Part shown: positions 26,553 through 37,660 of the stretch, one piece after another
Position numbering within the stretch: the first letter of the stretch is position 1
How the letters are laid out: every line of letters starts with the position of its first letter
Assembly (NCBI RefSeq): GCF_029087225.1
Contig: NZ_JARFJD010000002.1
Span: forward strand, 124,001 to 188,000
Source: Limnobacter olei
GTDB taxonomy: Bacteria > Pseudomonadota > Gammaproteobacteria > Burkholderiales > Burkholderiaceae_B
Reading direction: 5' to 3'
Length of the DNA stretch: 64,000 nucleotides
Program-made: the position numbers and the translations under genes
The notes under the pieces: generated by a model
What the model was told of the DNA's origin: nothing
Database searches by the model: none
The model's input: only the letters and a program-made list of their open reading frames with translations

Positions 26553-28475
26553 TTAATCTGCTTTCACACTCATCGCAGCGGGTGCAGGCTGAGGCGAAGG
26601 AGTAACCTTCTCGCCACCGCCACCACTGGAGCTTGGGCTGCCACCCGTGGGAGGTGTGCTACCACCAGTTGAAGGCGGGCGCGGGTCCTTGCCGTCCATG
26701 ATGTCATTGATCTGATCCGCATCAATGGTTTCCCACTCCAGCAAAGCCTTGGCCATGGTGTGAACCTTGTCACGGTTCTGATCCAGAATATCCCAAGCCA
26801 CTTTGTACTGGGAATCAATGATCTTGCGAATTTCAGCATCCACCATTTGCATGGTCTGCTCGCTCATGTGCGTGGTCTTGGTCACTGAACGGCCCAGGAA
26901 CACTTCACCTTCGTTCTCGGCATACACCATGGGGCCAAGAGCCTCGGTCATGCCGTAACGGGTCACCATGTCACGGGCAATTGCTGTTGCGCGCTCAAAG
27001 TCATTCGATGCACCAGTCGTCATCTGGTTCATGAAAATTTCTTCAGCAATACGACCACCAAACAACACGGCGATGGTACACAGCATGCGTTCCTTGTCCA
27101 TGCTGTAACGGTCGCCTTCCGGCAACTGCATGGTCACACCCAAGGCACGGCCACGCGGAATGATCGTCACCTTGTGCACTGGGTCGGTTTTTGTCATCAA
27201 TTTGGCAACCACAGCATGGCCCGACTCGTGGTAGGCCGTGTTGCGGCGCTCCTCTTCGGGCATCACCATGCTGCGGCGCTCGGCACCCATGATGATCTTG
27301 TCTTTGGCTTTTTCAAAGTCGTTCATTTCAACCACACGGCCATTTCGGCGTGCGGCAAACAAAGCAGCTTCGTTCACCAGGTTGGCCAAATCAGCGCCCG
27401 AGAAACCGGGGCAACCACGGGCCAGTACAGATGCATCCACGTCGGGCGACATTGGAATTTTGCGCATGTGCACTTTCAGAATTTGTTCACGGCCACGGAT
27501 ATCGGGCAGGCTGACAACCACTTGGCGGTCAAAACGGCCTGGACGCAGCAAGGCTGGGTCGAGTACATCGGGGCGGTTGGTCGCAGCAATCACGATGATG
27601 CCCTGATTGGTGTCAAAACCGTCCATTTCAACCAGCATCTGGTTCAGGGTTTGTTCGCGTTCGTCGTTACCGCCACCCAAACCTGCACCACGCTGACGAC
27701 CCACTGCATCAATTTCGTCAATGAAAATAATGCAGGGGGCTTGCTTTTTGGCTTGTTCGAACATGTCGCGAACACGAGCCGCGCCCACACCCACGAACAT
27801 TTCAACGAAATCGGAACCAGAAATTGCAAAGAAAGGCACCTTGGCTTCACCTGCAATGGCTTTGGCCAACAAGGTTTTACCAGTACCTGGTGAACCCACC
27901 ATCAACACGCCACGGGGAATTCGGCCACCCAGCTTCTGGAACTTGGTGGGGTCTTTCAGAAATTCAACCAGCTCATGGACGTCTTCTTTGGCTTCATCGC
28001 AACCTGCAACGTCCGCAAAGGTAACAGGGTTTGTGTTCTCATCGAGCAATTTGGCGCGGCTTTTACCAAAGCTGAATGCACCACCCTTGCCACCGCCCTG
28101 CATTTGACGCATGAAGAAGATCCACACACCAATCAGCAGCAACATGGGGAACCAGCTCACGAACAGGCTCATCAACAGCGATGGCTCTTCTTCGGGCTTG
28201 GCGCGCACCTGCACACCGTACTTCAGCAGGTCACCGACCATCCAGATGTCGCCAGGCGAATAAACCACTCGCTCACGGTCATCGGTAGTCAGGGCGCGAA
28301 CCACACGCCCTTCAACGATCACGCTCTTGATGCGTCCATTTTGCGCATCCTGCATGAACTCGGAATAGGTCATTTCGTTGGAGCGTGTTTGTTGCCCTTC
28401 AAACTGTTTGAACACAGTAAAGAGCACCAGCGCTACAACCAACCAGACTGCTGCTTTGGAAAACGAATTATTCAA
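26553..28475 (-). CDS. ftsH: ATP-dependent zinc metalloprotease FtsH
   Basis: Membrane-anchored AAA+ protease that degrades unassembled membrane proteins and regulatory proteins such as RpoH and LpxC. Two N-terminal membrane segments (about 8-25 and 100-120) flank a periplasmic domain; Walker A G-S-P-G-T-G-K-T is at about 193-200, the second region of homology follows, and the zinc site H-E-S-G-H is at about 415-420. The C-terminal 40 residues are Pro/Gly/Ser-rich and variable. I choose the TTG start at 28475 (M-N-N-S-F-S-K, as in related FtsH), because GAGGAG is 8 bases upstream; a GTG at 28481 is too close to that site. Confidence 0.96.
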   Translation of the reverse strand: MNNSFSKAAVWLVVALVLFTVFKQFEGQQTRSNEMTYSEFMQDAQNGRIKSVIVEGRVVRALTTDDRERVVYSPGDIWMVGDLLKYGVQVRAKPEEEPSLLMSLFVSWFPMLLLIGVWIFFMRQMQGGGKGGAFSFGKSRAKLLDENTNPVTFADVAGCDEAKEDVHELVEFLKDPTKFQKLGGRIPRGVLMVGSPGTGKTLLAKAIAGEAKVPFFAISGSDFVEMFVGVGAARVRDMFEQAKKQAPCIIFIDEIDAVGRQRGAGLGGGNDEREQTLNQMLVEMDGFDTNQGIIVIAATNRPDVLDPALLRPGRFDRQVVVSLPDIRGREQILKVHMRKIPMSPDVDASVLARGCPGFSGADLANLVNEAALFAARRNGRVVEMNDFEKAKDKIIMGAERRSMVMPEEERRNTAYHESGHAVVAKLMTKTDPVHKVTIIPRGRALGVTMQLPEGDRYSMDKERMLCTIAVLFGGRIAEEIFMNQMTTGASNDFERATAIARDMVTRYGMTEALGPMVYAENEGEVFLGRSVTKTTHMSEQTMQMVDAEIRKIIDSQYKVAWDILDQNRDKVHTMAKALLEWETIDADQINDIMDGKDPRPPSTGGSTPPTGGSPSSSGGGGEKVTPSPQPAPAAMSVKAD

Positions 28476-28625
28476 TGCCACTTCTCCTCGAGGACTCTGC
28501 CACCACCCTAGGGAAATGGGGGCAGGTTGTCCATTTTAAACCCAAGCGAATGAAATACGCCATCACACTATTTCATGGTGTGCATTAACAATCGCAATCG
28601 CCTGGATCATGATGCTGCAAAATAC

Positions 28626-29261
28626 CTATTTAAGACCCTTGCAAAGCAAAAAGGTTTCACGAGAACGGTCTCGTGAGGCCTTGGGTTTGCGCGGCGACAC
28701 GCTTTTAAACACCTGCTTCATCTGGTGCACAATGTTGCTGTAAGAAGACCCATGAAAAATCTTCACGATCAGCGCCCCATTGGGCTTTAGGTGATTCAAT
28801 GCAAAATCAATGGCCAGCTCGCACACATGCTCAATTCGGGCTGAATCGGCAGCAGCAACACCAGAAAGATTAGGCGCCATGTCGGAAACCACCAGATCCA
28901 GCTTTTCGCCACCCAAGCGCTGGTTCAGGTCTTCAAGCACGGCTTCGTCGCGAAAATCCCCTTGAATGAACTCAACACCCGCAATTGGTTCCATTGGAAG
29001 CAGATCCAGTGCGATAATACGGCCATTGATGACACCCCCGGGCCCAACCAAGGCTTCCCGAAGCACCTGCGACCAACTTCCCGGCGCGCTGCCCAGGTCG
29101 ACCACCTTGATGCCTGGCTTCAACAACCCTTCCGGCTCGGCGATTTCCTTCAGTTTGAAGGCGGCACGGGCGCGATAACCCGCATTCGTGGCCATTTTCA
29201 CGTAAGGGTCGTTGATGTGGTCATGCAACCAGTTTTTATTGAGTTTCTTCTTTTTAGCCAC
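28626..29261 (-). CDS. rlmE: 23S rRNA (uridine-2'-O-)-methyltransferase
   Basis: FtsJ/RrmJ-type enzyme methylating U2552 in 23S rRNA. The 211-residue protein has a basic N-terminus, the SAM motif D-L-G-S-A-P-G-S-W, and the catalytic K-D-K-E set in the expected places (for example the D in S-D-M-A-P-N and K in I-V-K-I-F-H-G). Start is GTG. It precedes ftsH by 150 bases; that gap contains a short inverted repeat ATGAAAT/ATTTCAT but no gene. It diverges from yhbY with only 28 bases between the start codons. Confidence 0.95.
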   Translation of the reverse strand: MAKKKKLNKNWLHDHINDPYVKMATNAGYRARAAFKLKEIAEPEGLLKPGIKVVDLGSAPGSWSQVLREALVGPGGVINGRIIALDLLPMEPIAGVEFIQGDFRDEAVLEDLNQRLGGEKLDLVVSDMAPNLSGVAAADSARIEHVCELAIDFALNHLKPNGALIVKIFHGSSYSNIVHQMKQVFKSVSPRKPKASRDRSRETFLLCKGLK

Positions 29262-29289
29262 CGATTACCCAACCGAGTGAAAAATTAAT

Positions 29290-29661
29290 ATGACGGACAC
29301 CGCAGCTGTAACCCTGACACCCGCCGAGAAAAAGGCGCTTAAAGCCCAGGCCCATGCATTGGATCCGGTAGTTTTGATTGGCGACAAGGGCTTAACACCC
29401 AATGTGGTCAAAGAAATCGACATGAACCTGAATGCACATGGTCTGATCAAGGTACGCGTGGCTGGCGACGACCGGGAAGCCCGCCTTAAATATGCGCAAG
29501 CCATTTGCGATGAAACTGGCGCCGCCTTGGTTCAACACATTGGCAAGTTGCTGGTGTTGTTCCGCCCCAAAGCAGAAGACTCCGAAAAAGCCAAAGCAAA
29601 AAGCCGCCCAAAACCCAAAGGTCCACGCCAAACCAAGCGTCAGTTTGTTTCCAAAGACTAA
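29290..29661 (+). CDS. yhbY: YhbY-family CRM-domain RNA-binding protein
   Basis: A 123-residue protein with a CRM (KH-like) RNA-binding fold, associated with ribosome assembly. The family core L-T-P-A-E-K-K-A-L-K-A-Q-A-H and V-L-I-G-D-K-G-L-T lies in the first 45 residues. A Lys/Pro-rich tail (about residues 95-123) extends beyond the usual 97-residue E. coli form, likely extra RNA contact. It is divergent to rlmE and convergent (1 base between stops) with the DUF4149 gene. Confidence 0.92.
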   Translation: MTDTAAVTLTPAEKKALKAQAHALDPVVLIGDKGLTPNVVKEIDMNLNAHGLIKVRVAGDDREARLKYAQAICDETGAALVQHIGKLLVLFRPKAEDSEKAKAKSRPKPKGPRQTKRQFVSKD

Positions 29662-29662
29662 C

Positions 29663-30154
29663 TTAAACCTTTGGAATCAAGGCCGGCTTATTGTCTTTTG
29701 TGACACCAAACCGGTTCAAGCCCCACACCAGCGCACCAATCATCTTGACGGAATACAGCACGCTTGAAATGGCGTGCATATTGCCGAACTGGCTACGCAT
29801 GGCGGCAAGCTCGTCTCCTTGCAATCCCGCCATGGCTTCACGCAAGGTATTCATATGGGGCTGAAGCCAGGCAAGCTCAACCACGCTGACCCCCAAAACA
29901 ACGGCCATCAAACCGTTGAGTCGCAAACTTGCGCGCAATTCGCCAGCAAAATTTGACAAGGTCAACAACACAGCGCTGCTCACCAGGGAATACAAAGCCA
30001 ACATGTAAAACAATCGGCCTGCCACCAAACCCGCTTCAGGGCGTGGCAACCATTTGAACAAGCCCGGCGCAACCAGAATGGCCATGAACCACAAAGCTCC
30101 GAGCCAAATTGCCCAGAACGCCAGTTCCGCACCCCGAAAACCGCGCCAAGTCAT
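29663..30154 (-). CDS. DUF4149 membrane protein
   Basis: A 163-residue integral membrane protein with four predicted helices (about 8-30, 50-72, 80-98 and 130-150). It matches DUF4149, a family of unknown function that recurs between greA and yhbY/rlmE in beta-proteobacteria. The N-terminal W-L-G-A-L-W-F and a central aromatic W-L-Q-P-H-M-N segment are visible. Same strand as greA, 28 bases after it, so probably co-transcribed. Confidence 0.85.
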   Translation of the reverse strand: MTWRGFRGAELAFWAIWLGALWFMAILVAPGLFKWLPRPEAGLVAGRLFYMLALYSLVSSAVLLTLSNFAGELRASLRLNGLMAVVLGVSVVELAWLQPHMNTLREAMAGLQGDELAAMRSQFGNMHAISSVLYSVKMIGALVWGLNRFGVTKDNKPALIPKV

Positions 30155-30182
30155 TGTTATTGCACCCCTTTAACAAAAACCA

Positions 30183-30659
30183 TCAAATGTATTTTACTTC
30201 CAGCACTTCATATTCGCGCAAACCGCCTGGTGCCTGAACATGGGCCACATCACCTTCGTACTTGCCAATCAAGGCACGGGCAATCGGGCTGGAAATGGAA
30301 ATCAGGCCAGCTTTGATGTCGGCCTCATCGTCGCCCACAATTTGGTATTCAACTGTGGCGCCGGCTTCAATGTCCTCCAGCTTCACAGTCGCGCCAAACA
30401 CCACGCGGCCTTCCGCATCTACGTTCGTGGGGTCGATGATCTGAGCATTGCTCATCTTGCCTTCAATTTCCTTAATACGCCCTTCGATAAAACCCTGCTT
30501 TTCCTTGGCTGCATCGTATTCGGCATTCTCCGACAAATCGCCCTGCGCGCGCGCCTCGGAAATGGCATTGATCACCGCTGGGCGATCAATGGTTTTCAGG
30601 CGATGCAATTCTTGTTTCAGCTTTTCAGCACCCTTGACGGTCAATGGGATAGTGGCCAT
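30183..30659 (-). CDS. greA: Transcription elongation factor GreA
   Basis: Stimulates cleavage of backtracked RNA by RNA polymerase. The 158-residue product from ATG 30659 has the N-terminal coiled coil with the acidic tip D-L-S-E-N-A-E-Y-D-A-A (about residues 40-51) and the C-terminal FKBP-like domain. A longer frame to 30701 has no support. Downstream of carB as in many beta-proteobacteria. Confidence 0.97.
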   Translation of the reverse strand: MATIPLTVKGAEKLKQELHRLKTIDRPAVINAISEARAQGDLSENAEYDAAKEKQGFIEGRIKEIEGKMSNAQIIDPTNVDAEGRVVFGATVKLEDIEAGATVEYQIVGDDEADIKAGLISISSPIARALIGKYEGDVAHVQAPGGLREYEVLEVKYI

Positions 30660-30684
30660 AAATTCAGTTGTTCCTGCAAATGGA

Positions 30685-30721
30685 AAGCCGCCTGATAGCA
30701 AACATTGCTATGAGACGGCTT
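30685..30721 (-). terminator. Intercistronic hairpin between carB and greA
   Basis: Arms AAGCCG (30685-30690)/CGGCTT (30716-30721) with an inner ATAGCAA/TTGCTAT stem. On the minus strand only three T follow, so it may be an attenuating or processing hairpin rather than a full terminator. Confidence 0.5.
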
Positions 30722-30740
30722 AAAGGTTCAGACAGGCAGA

Positions 30741-33700
30741 TTAAGCGGAGAGTTCCGCATGCAGGCTTTGAACGCTGTAAACGTCCATTGCGCCGAGGTG
30801 TTTCATGCCCTCGACTGAAGCCAGTGCACCTGCCATGGTTGTAAAGATCGTAACACGAGAACTCAGTGAAGTGGTTCTAATGTAACGGCTGTCGTTAATC
30901 GCGCTTCGGCGCTCTTCAACCGTGTTCACCACCAGCTGCACTTCTCCGTTTTTCAGCATGTCGACAATGTTCGGGCGGCCTTCAAGCACCTTGTTCACCA
31001 CGGTACATTCAATGCCACCTTCAGCAATGGCCGCTGCCGTGCCTCGCGTTGCAATAATCTTGAAGCCCAGATCAACCAGGCCCTTGGCCAGTTTCACAGT
31101 GTGCTTCTTGTCTTCGGTTTTCACGCTGATGAAAGCGGTGCCACCTTCAGGCAACTTGACCGAAGCAGCCAGCTGCGACTTCACAAACGCCTCGCCGAAA
31201 GTGCGGCCAACGCCCATGACTTCACCCGTTGACTTCATTTCAGGGCCAAGAATGGTGTCAACGCCCGGGAACTTCACGAACGGGAACACAGCTTCTTTCA
31301 CCGAGAAGTATTTCGGCACAGGGATTTCAGTCACGCCCTGGGCTGCGAAGGTTTGGCCGGCCATGCATCGTGCGGCAATCTTGGCCAACTGCTTGCCTGT
31401 TGCCTTGGATACATACGGCACCGTGCGTGAGGCACGTGGGTTCACTTCCAGTACGTACACGGTGTCGTTTTGAATCGCGAACTGCACGTTCATCAAGCCA
31501 ATTACGTTCAGGGCCTTGGCCATGAGTTCGGATTGACGCTTCAATTCATTGACCATGTCGGCCGACAGGCTGTACGGGGGCAAGCAGCAAGCAGAGTCGC
31601 CACTGTGCACGCCCGCTTGCTCAATGTGCTCCATCACGCCGCCGATCATCACGGTTTGGCCATCACACAGGGCATCTACGTCCACCTCAATCGCATCGTT
31701 CAGGAAGCGGTCGAGCAGCACAGGGCTGTCGTTGCTCACTTTTACGGCCTCGCGCATGTAGCGCTCGAGGTCTTTTTGCTCGTGCACGATTTCCATGGCG
31801 CGGCCACCCAGTACATAACTTGGGCGAACCACCAGCGGATAGCCGATCTCCTGAGCGTGGGCAATCGCTTCGCCTTCTGTGCGTGCAGTGCGGTTGGGCG
31901 GCTGGCGCAGGTTCAGCTTGGTGAGCAATTTCTGGAAACGCTCGCGGTCTTCAGCGATGTCGATGCTTTCAGGGCTGGTGCCAATAATGGGCACACCGTT
32001 GGCTTCCAGGGATTTCGCCAGTTTCAGTGGGGTTTGACCACCGTACTGAACAATCACGCCGACCGGTTTTTCAATGGCCACAATTTCCAGCACGTCTTCC
32101 AGAGTCAGCGGCTCGAAATACAGACGATCGGATGTGTCGTAATCGGTTGATACTGTTTCAGGGTTGCAGTTGACCATGATGGTTTCATAGCCATCTTCAC
32201 GCAGCGCCATGGCAGCATGCACACAGCAGTAGTCAAACTCAATACCCTGACCGATGCGGTTTGGACCACCACCCAACACCATGATTTTTTTCTTGTCGGT
32301 GGGCGCCGCTTCGCATTCCTCTTCGTAGGTGGAATACATGTAAGCGGTACCGGTTTTGAATTCGGCCGCGCACGTGTCCACACGCTTGTATACGGGGCGC
32401 ACGTTGTGCTGGTGGCGCAGCTTGCGAATTTCAGCTTCTGATACATCCAGCAGGTAAGCCAGGCGGCGATCAGAGAAACCCTTGCGCTTGAGCAAGCGCA
32501 AAACTGGCTCGGAAAGATCCGCCAGCGTTTTTGTTTCCAGTTCCAGTTCAGTGTCAACGATGTCTTGAATCTGAATGAGGAACCAACGGTCAATCTTGGT
32601 CAGTTGGTGCACTTCTTCCAGGCTGAAGCCTTGGGCAAAAGCGTCGCCCACGTAAAAAATACGCTCTGGGCCGGGTTCACCCAATTCACGTTCGATCACT
32701 TCGCGATCGGTTGTTTTCTGGTTCAAACCATCTACACCCACTTCCAGACCACGCAAAGCTTTCTGGAAACTTTCCTGGAAGGTGCGGCCCATGGCCATCA
32801 CTTCACCCACTGATTTCATCTGGGTGGTCAGGCGGTCATCAGCCGTGGGGAATTTTTCGAATGCAAAACGTGGAATCTTGGTGACCACGTAGTCGATCGA
32901 GGGTTCGAACGACGCGGGGGTCAAGCCACCAGTGATGTCGTTTTTCAATTCATCAAGGGTGTAACCCACAGACAGCTTGGCTGCCACTTTGGCAATCGGG
33001 AAGCCAGTGGCTTTGGATGCCAAAGCCGATGAACGCGATACACGCGGGTTCATTTCGATCACGATCATGCGGCCATTGGCCGGGTTGATCGAGAACTGAA
33101 CATTAGAACCACCGGTATCCACGCCAATTTCACGCAGAATGGCAATGGAAGCATTGCGCATCAACTGGTATTCGCGGTCGGTCAGGGTTTGTGCAGGCGC
33201 CACGGTAATGCTGTCGCCGGTGTGCACGCCCATAGGGTCCAGGTTTTCGATGGAACACACGATAATGCAGTTGTCCGCGCTGTCGCGCACCACTTCCATC
33301 TCGTATTCTTTCCAGCCAATCAGGCTTTCTTCGATCAGCAGTTCGTTCGTGGGCGATGCTTCCAGACCACGGCGGCAAATGGTTTCAAATTCTTCAGCGT
33401 TGTAGGCGATGCCACCACCCGTGCCACCCAAGGTGAAGCTGGGGCGAATGATCACCGGGAAGCCGTTGCTGCCAACTTGCTTGGCGATGCTGGCTTGCAC
33501 CTCAAGCGCTTCTTCCATGGAGTGCGCTACACCGCTCTTTGCAGAATCCAACCCGATACTGGTCATGGCGTTCTTGAACTTCAAGCGGTCTTCAGCTTTC
33601 TCAATCGCTTCTTCTTTCGCGCCAATCAATTCCACGTTGTACTTGGCCAGCACGCCATGCTTGGCCAAATCAAGCGCGCAGTTCAGCGCAGTTTGACCAC

Positions 33701-33971
33701 CCATGGTGGGCAACACGGCATCAGGGCGTTCTTTCTCGATGATTCGTTCAACAACCTGCCAGGTGATGGGTTCGATGTAAGTAACATCGGCCATTTCAGG
33801 GTCGGTCATGATAGTGGCTGGGTTGCTGTTGACCAGCACTACTTTATAGCCTTCTTCGCGAAGCGCTTTACAGGCTTGAGCACCTGAGTAGTCGAATTCG
33901 CAGGCCTGACCAATCACAATGGGGCCGGCGCCGATGATCAGGATTGTTTTTAGATCGTTACGCTTTGGCAT
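30741..33971 (-). CDS. carB: Carbamoyl-phosphate synthase large subunit
   Basis: A 1076-residue enzyme with two homologous ATP-grasp halves (carboxyphosphate domain about 1-400, oligomerisation about 400-550, carbamoyl-phosphate domain about 550-935) and a C-terminal allosteric MGS-like domain. Motifs such as [10 protein letters not shown] and [13 protein letters not shown] in the first half and [10 protein letters not shown] in the second are intact. Supplies carbamoyl phosphate for arginine and pyrimidines. AAGGGAAG precedes the ATG; carA is 59 bases upstream. Confidence 0.98.
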   Translation of the reverse strand: MPKRNDLKTILIIGAGPIVIGQACEFDYSGAQACKALREEGYKVVLVNSNPATIMTDPEMADVTYIEPITWQVVERIIEKERPDAVLPTMGGQTALNCALDLAKHGVLAKYNVELIGAKEEAIEKAEDRLKFKNAMTSIGLDSAKSGVAHSMEEALEVQASIAKQVGSNGFPVIIRPSFTLGGTGGGIAYNAEEFETICRRGLEASPTNELLIEESLIGWKEYEMEVVRDSADNCIIVCSIENLDPMGVHTGDSITVAPAQTLTDREYQLMRNASIAILREIGVDTGGSNVQFSINPANGRMIVIEMNPRVSRSSALASKATGFPIAKVAAKLSVGYTLDELKNDITGGLTPASFEPSIDYVVTKIPRFAFEKFPTADDRLTTQMKSVGEVMAMGRTFQESFQKALRGLEVGVDGLNQKTTDREVIERELGEPGPERIFYVGDAFAQGFSLEEVHQLTKIDRWFLIQIQDIVDTELELETKTLADLSEPVLRLLKRKGFSDRRLAYLLDVSEAEIRKLRHQHNVRPVYKRVDTCAAEFKTGTAYMYSTYEEECEAAPTDKKKIMVLGGGPNRIGQGIEFDYCCVHAAMALREDGYETIMVNCNPETVSTDYDTSDRLYFEPLTLEDVLEIVAIEKPVGVIVQYGGQTPLKLAKSLEANGVPIIGTSPESIDIAEDRERFQKLLTKLNLRQPPNRTARTEGEAIAHAQEIGYPLVVRPSYVLGGRAMEIVHEQKDLERYMREAVKVSNDSPVLLDRFLNDAIEVDVDALCDGQTVMIGGVMEHIEQAGVHSGDSACCLPPYSLSADMVNELKRQSELMAKALNVIGLMNVQFAIQNDTVYVLEVNPRASRTVPYVSKATGKQLAKIAARCMAGQTFAAQGVTEIPVPKYFSVKEAVFPFVKFPGVDTILGPEMKSTGEVMGVGRTFGEAFVKSQLAASVKLPEGGTAFISVKTEDKKHTVKLAKGLVDLGFKIIATRGTAAAIAEGGIECTVVNKVLEGRPNIVDMLKNGEVQLVVNTVEERRSAINDSRYIRTTSLSSRVTIFTTMAGALASVEGMKHLGAMDVYSVQSLHAELSA

Positions 33972-34030
33972 AACTTCCCTTTAATTTTAAAAATTTCAAT
34001 ACGGTTCAAACAGGTTTGCACATGGGCGTA

Positions 34031-35206
34031 TTACGCCTTGGCTGCCTTGATGTCTGAAATAAAACGGTCGAACAGTTCTGCCAAATCGTGCGGACCTGGA
34101 CTGGCTTCCGGGTGGCCCTGGAAGCAGAAGGCTGCACGGTCAGTGCGCTCTAGACCCTGAATGGACCCATCGAACAAGGACACATGCGTAACACGCAGAT
34201 TGCCTGGCAATGAATCGGCATCCACCGCAAAACCATGGTTTTGGCTGGTAATGGCCACACGCTTGGTTTTCAGGTCTTGTACCGGGTGGTTTGCCCCATG
34301 GTGGCCAAACTTCATTTTCATGGTTTTGGCACCGCTGGCCAAAGCCATAAGCTGGTGGCCCAAACAAATGCCAAACACGGGCAGTTTGGTGTTGTCCAGA
34401 ATATGCTTGATGGCAGAAATTGCGTAGTCGCAGGGCTCGGGGTCGCCTGGGCCATTGCTCAAGAACACGCCATCGGGGTTCATGGCCAGTACTTTTTCAA
34501 CGGGGGTTTGCGCGGGAACCACAGTTACGCGGCAGCCGCGCTGGGCCAGCATGCGCAAAATATTGCGCTTGGCACCATAGTCGAATGCCACCACATGATG
34601 TGGGCGCTCACCTGTTTGAAAATGGGGCTCTTCAGCGGCTACACCCAAGGCCCATTCGCCTTCAACCCATTCATGGGCTTCGGTGCAGGAAACCACCTTG
34701 GCCAGGTCCATGCCTGCCAAACCGGGGAAACCTTTGGCCAGTTCAATGGCGCGCTCAGAGCTAAAGGTTTCGCCACTGCCTTCGGTCAGAAGGCAGCCAT
34801 TCTGGGCACCCTTTTCACGAAGAATTCGAGTCAGTTTGCGGGTATCTATGCCTGCAATGCCTGGAACACCATGCTTTTTCAGGTAATCGGCCAAAGGCAT
34901 TGTTGAACGGAAGTTGGACACCAGTTCAGGCAGATCTTTGATGACTAGGCCGGACAAATGCAACCCGGCGGATTCTTCGTCCTGAGGGTTGGTGCCAACG
35001 TTGCCGATGTGAGGGTAAGTGAGGGTGACAATTTGGCGGCAGTAGGATGGGTCGGTGGCGATTTCTTGATAACCCGTGAGCGATGTATTGAACACCACTT
35101 CACCCACTTGCGTGGTGGGGGCGCCAAAAGAAATGCCCTCGAATACTGTGCCGTCTGCGAGCGCGAGCAAGGCGCGCGGGTGGGCGCTTGCGACTAATTT
35201 CGACAA
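34031..35206 (-). CDS. carA: Carbamoyl-phosphate synthase small subunit
   Basis: Glutamine amidotransferase subunit delivering ammonia to CarB. The 391-residue product has the N-terminal CarA-specific domain ([11 protein letters not shown]) and a class I amidotransferase domain with nucleophile Cys in F-G-I-C-L-G-H-Q and the His/Glu pair in Q-G-H-P-E-A. The start is a TTG at 35206: GGAG lies 7-10 bases upstream, and it gives the family length. A further in-frame TTG at 35245 lacks a ribosome site. Confidence 0.95.
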   Translation of the reverse strand: MSKLVASAHPRALLALADGTVFEGISFGAPTTQVGEVVFNTSLTGYQEIATDPSYCRQIVTLTYPHIGNVGTNPQDEESAGLHLSGLVIKDLPELVSNFRSTMPLADYLKKHGVPGIAGIDTRKLTRILREKGAQNGCLLTEGSGETFSSERAIELAKGFPGLAGMDLAKVVSCTEAHEWVEGEWALGVAAEEPHFQTGERPHHVVAFDYGAKRNILRMLAQRGCRVTVVPAQTPVEKVLAMNPDGVFLSNGPGDPEPCDYAISAIKHILDNTKLPVFGICLGHQLMALASGAKTMKMKFGHHGANHPVQDLKTKRVAITSQNHGFAVDADSLPGNLRVTHVSLFDGSIQGLERTDRAAFCFQGHPEASPGPHDLAELFDRFISDIKAAKA

Positions 35207-35294
35207 GGGAAACTCCAATAGATGCGACAAAACACCCGGGGACAAATAACACCCGCGCAGGCTTTTTGCCTAAGAATCATTCAGCTAGCCGAGA

Positions 35295-35333
35295 ATTATA
35301 CCCGGAACAGCCGGGTTCGGCCACACCGAAGTG
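35295..35333 (-). promoter_or_regulatory. Candidate carAB promoter with flanking hairpins
   Basis: A perfect TATAAT on the minus strand (35295-35300) lies 89 bases before the carA TTG. Directly next to it are CCCGG/CCGGG arms (35301-35315), then a perfect GGCCACAC/GTGTGGCC palindrome (35319-35338 region) that may end the upstream symporter transcript or serve as a regulator site. The -35 is weak. Confidence 0.45.
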
Positions 35334-35368
35334 TGGCCTTGGGCGAACTTTGAAGCACTTTAAGGATT

Positions 35369-36238
35369 TTAGACGTTTGATCTGCCTGCGATTCGTCGGC
35401 CATACCAGCAAAGCAAAGCGACGGTGACATACATCAACAAACCATAAACCACGACTGGAACAGCTATTTCGGCGTTGCCCAACAAAGACAGGGCAATTGT
35501 TAAGCCCAGCGTCGAGTTCTTGACACACATTTCTATCGAGACAGTGAGGCTGTCTTGCGCATTCAAACCGCTGAGTTTGCCACCCAACAAACCCAAGGCA
35601 ATTGCCGCCAGGTTCAAGGTAACCACTGGCATCCAGGCCTGGGCAAACCAAGTGGGCATGTTGTCGGACTCACTCACCCCGATCAATACAATGATGGCGA
35701 CCAGCACAAACACCGCGAACTTGTTGATCGCTGGCTCAAATTTCTTGGACAACTCGGGCTTCTTGGCCCGTATGAACATGCCGATACAAACAGGGATAAT
35801 CACAATCACCATCATGGTGATGAGAGTTTGCAAAAACGGAAGTTGCAGCTCAGTGTTTGCCCCGATGAACATGGGAAGGGCGTACGACATGTAAAAAGGA
35901 ATGGTGAGTACAGTCAGCAGGCTGGCCAGCACAGTTAGCGTAATTGACAACGCCAAATTGGCTTTGGCCATGTAAGTCAAGACGTTGGATGTTGTACCGC
36001 CTGGCATGACGGCCGATAGCACGAGGCCCGCCGCCATGACACCGCCGCCATACAAGCCACCGATTGCAAAACCCAGCAGGGGCACGCCAACCAGTTGCAG
36101 CACCGTACCCACGACAACCCCTTTGGGTTGCTCTTTGATTCGTCGAAAATCTTCCACAGTGAGGCTTAACCCCATACCGATCATGATGATGAACAGCGAA
36201 ACGGGCAGGCCAATTGTGATGTAGGTATTGCCTAACAT
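35369..36238 (-). CDS. Bile acid:sodium symporter (BASS) family transporter
   Basis: A 289-residue membrane protein with nine to ten hydrophobic helices of the BASS family. The G-G-T-T-S-N-V segment (about residues 80-86) corresponds to the conserved sodium/substrate-site crossing helix. Bacterial members move organic acids rather than bile acids; the real substrate is unknown. The LysR regulator gene lies 77 bases upstream on the same strand, so it may control it. A slight charge motif R-R-I-K-E-Q-P-K-G-V is typical of the first cytoplasmic loop. Confidence 0.85.
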   Translation of the reverse strand: MLGNTYITIGLPVSLFIIMIGMGLSLTVEDFRRIKEQPKGVVVGTVLQLVGVPLLGFAIGGLYGGGVMAAGLVLSAVMPGGTTSNVLTYMAKANLALSITLTVLASLLTVLTIPFYMSYALPMFIGANTELQLPFLQTLITMMVIVIIPVCIGMFIRAKKPELSKKFEPAINKFAVFVLVAIIVLIGVSESDNMPTWFAQAWMPVVTLNLAAIALGLLGGKLSGLNAQDSLTVSIEMCVKNSTLGLTIALSLLGNAEIAVPVVVYGLLMYVTVALLCWYGRRIAGRSNV

Positions 36239-36315
36239 TGTGTCTCCAAGAATATTTTTTATTGTTCGCCTACTGTAGCCGAAGGCTGATCACTGCGCTG
36301 TCAGCAAACTGACGT

Positions 36316-37263
36316 TTACCCCTGCTTTCTAATGTCATTTTTCACAATTTCTTCCAGAAAATCTGCAACCACCCGTGTTTTCAGGGAAAGCTGACTGCTC
36401 AACCCCGGCGGAAAAACCAGATACATGGGCAAGCCACCTGTTGCAGGATTGTCGCAATACCAGTCCGTCAAAAGCTCGACCAATTCGCCACGGGCCAGCG
36501 CACCTTGCAACATCCAATCGGCACTGCGGCCCAAACCCAAGCCAGCCTGAATGGCACGCACCACCATCATGGGGCTGGAACAGGTTAACCAGGATTCAAC
36601 CCGATGTTTTTGGCTGGGCTGCGCGCCATTTTTAGGCCAAAACTCCCATTCCTTTTGATCGCCTCGCTGAGAGAAAGCGATGCATTGATGACGGAATAAA
36701 TCCGCGGGACTTTCAGGAATGCCATGTTTTTCCAGATAGGAGGGCGCTGCGTACAACTTTCGCCAGATGGTGGCTATTTTTCGGGCTCGTAGCGTGGAGT
36801 CCTGCAATATGCCCACACGCAATGCAATGTCTAACCCCTCCTCTACAATCATGGCGTTGCGATTGGACAAATCCACTTGCAATTGCACATCGGGGTATTT
36901 GGCATGAAATTCAGGCAAGCGGGGTGCCAGTATTTTTTCTCCCACGATTACCGGAAGGCTAACGCGGACTGTGCCGTGCGGCTGCCCGCTTTGCAGTTGT
37001 GTAATCGCATCACGCGCCTCTTGCTGACTTTCCAGCATGCGCTGGGCATACAGTTTATAAATTTCGCCCGCCTCGGTAATTTTGACTTGCCGAGTGGTGC
37101 GGTTCAACAGACGGATATTTAAATGGGCCTCGAGCTGCGCAATGGCCCGGCTGATACTGGACGGGTTCTCGCCTTTCAGCTTGGCCGCAGCCGCAAAACT
37201 GCCAGTGTTCACCACCATCAGGAAGGTTTCAGCCGCTTGAAGTTCATTGAAATTGTTGCTCAT
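36316..37263 (-). CDS. LysR-family transcriptional regulator
   Basis: A 315-residue regulator with N-terminal winged helix-turn-helix (residues about 8-66; G-S-F-A-A-A-A-K-L then S-S-I-S-R-A-I-A-Q-L-E as recognition helix) and a periplasmic-binding-like effector domain. It belongs to the branch with D-I-A-L-R-V-G (similar to DsdC/YafC-like regulators). It could control the transporter downstream or the divergent small exported gene 90 bases away; both are inferences. Confidence 0.88.
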   Translation of the reverse strand: MSNNFNELQAAETFLMVVNTGSFAAAAKLKGENPSSISRAIAQLEAHLNIRLLNRTTRQVKITEAGEIYKLYAQRMLESQQEARDAITQLQSGQPHGTVRVSLPVIVGEKILAPRLPEFHAKYPDVQLQVDLSNRNAMIVEEGLDIALRVGILQDSTLRARKIATIWRKLYAAPSYLEKHGIPESPADLFRHQCIAFSQRGDQKEWEFWPKNGAQPSQKHRVESWLTCSSPMMVVRAIQAGLGLGRSADWMLQGALARGELVELLTDWYCDNPATGGLPMYLVFPPGLSSQLSLKTRVVADFLEEIVKNDIRKQG

Positions 37264-37353
37264 GGCGCAATGGTGTAATTCGATACCGGTAGTTTATTTG
37301 CATAATGTACATCAATACCATGACTTCACACCATCTCAAAAGGAGTGTGAATC

Positions 37354-37602
37354 ATGAACGAATGGCCCGAAAACCTCACTGGCCTGGACCTGAACTGGAA
37401 CCTGTTTGAAACCGCAAACAAAGCACTCAGGACAACATTAATTTTGCTGCTTGTTTTGGCTGGCATTGGCCTGGCCCAAGCCACTGAACTACCCACAGTA
37501 CTTGTGACTGAAACTGCGGATTTACTGGACTTTTCAGGTTGGTTCTCCGACGGCGCGATCGGTGGATTTGATGCAGCCGGCGCCAGCATTGGGGGTTGGT
37601 AA
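37354..37602 (+). CDS. Small membrane or exported protein of unknown function (82 aa)
   Basis: Supported as a gene by an excellent AAAAGGAG ribosome site and a coherent protein plan: a hydrophilic N-terminus of about 27 residues, one hydrophobic helix (T-L-I-L-L-L-V-L-A-G-I-G-L, about 28-42) ending in A-Q-A, and a Gly/Asp-rich C-terminus (S-D-G-A-I-G-G-F). The A-Q-A could be a signal-peptidase site with a long n-region, or the helix may be a membrane anchor. No family recognised. It diverges from the LysR gene. Confidence 0.6.
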   Translation: MNEWPENLTGLDLNWNLFETANKALRTTLILLLVLAGIGLAQATELPTVLVTETADLLDFSGWFSDGAIGGFDAAGASIGGW

Positions 37603-37660
37603 GACCAGAATGACACAACTGTAATCATGCAGTGGGAAGTTTGTCATCCGAAAGGTCGCA

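Noticed and set aside
33189-33887. 232-codon plus-strand frame opposite carB
   Set aside because: Antisense shadow of a highly conserved enzyme.
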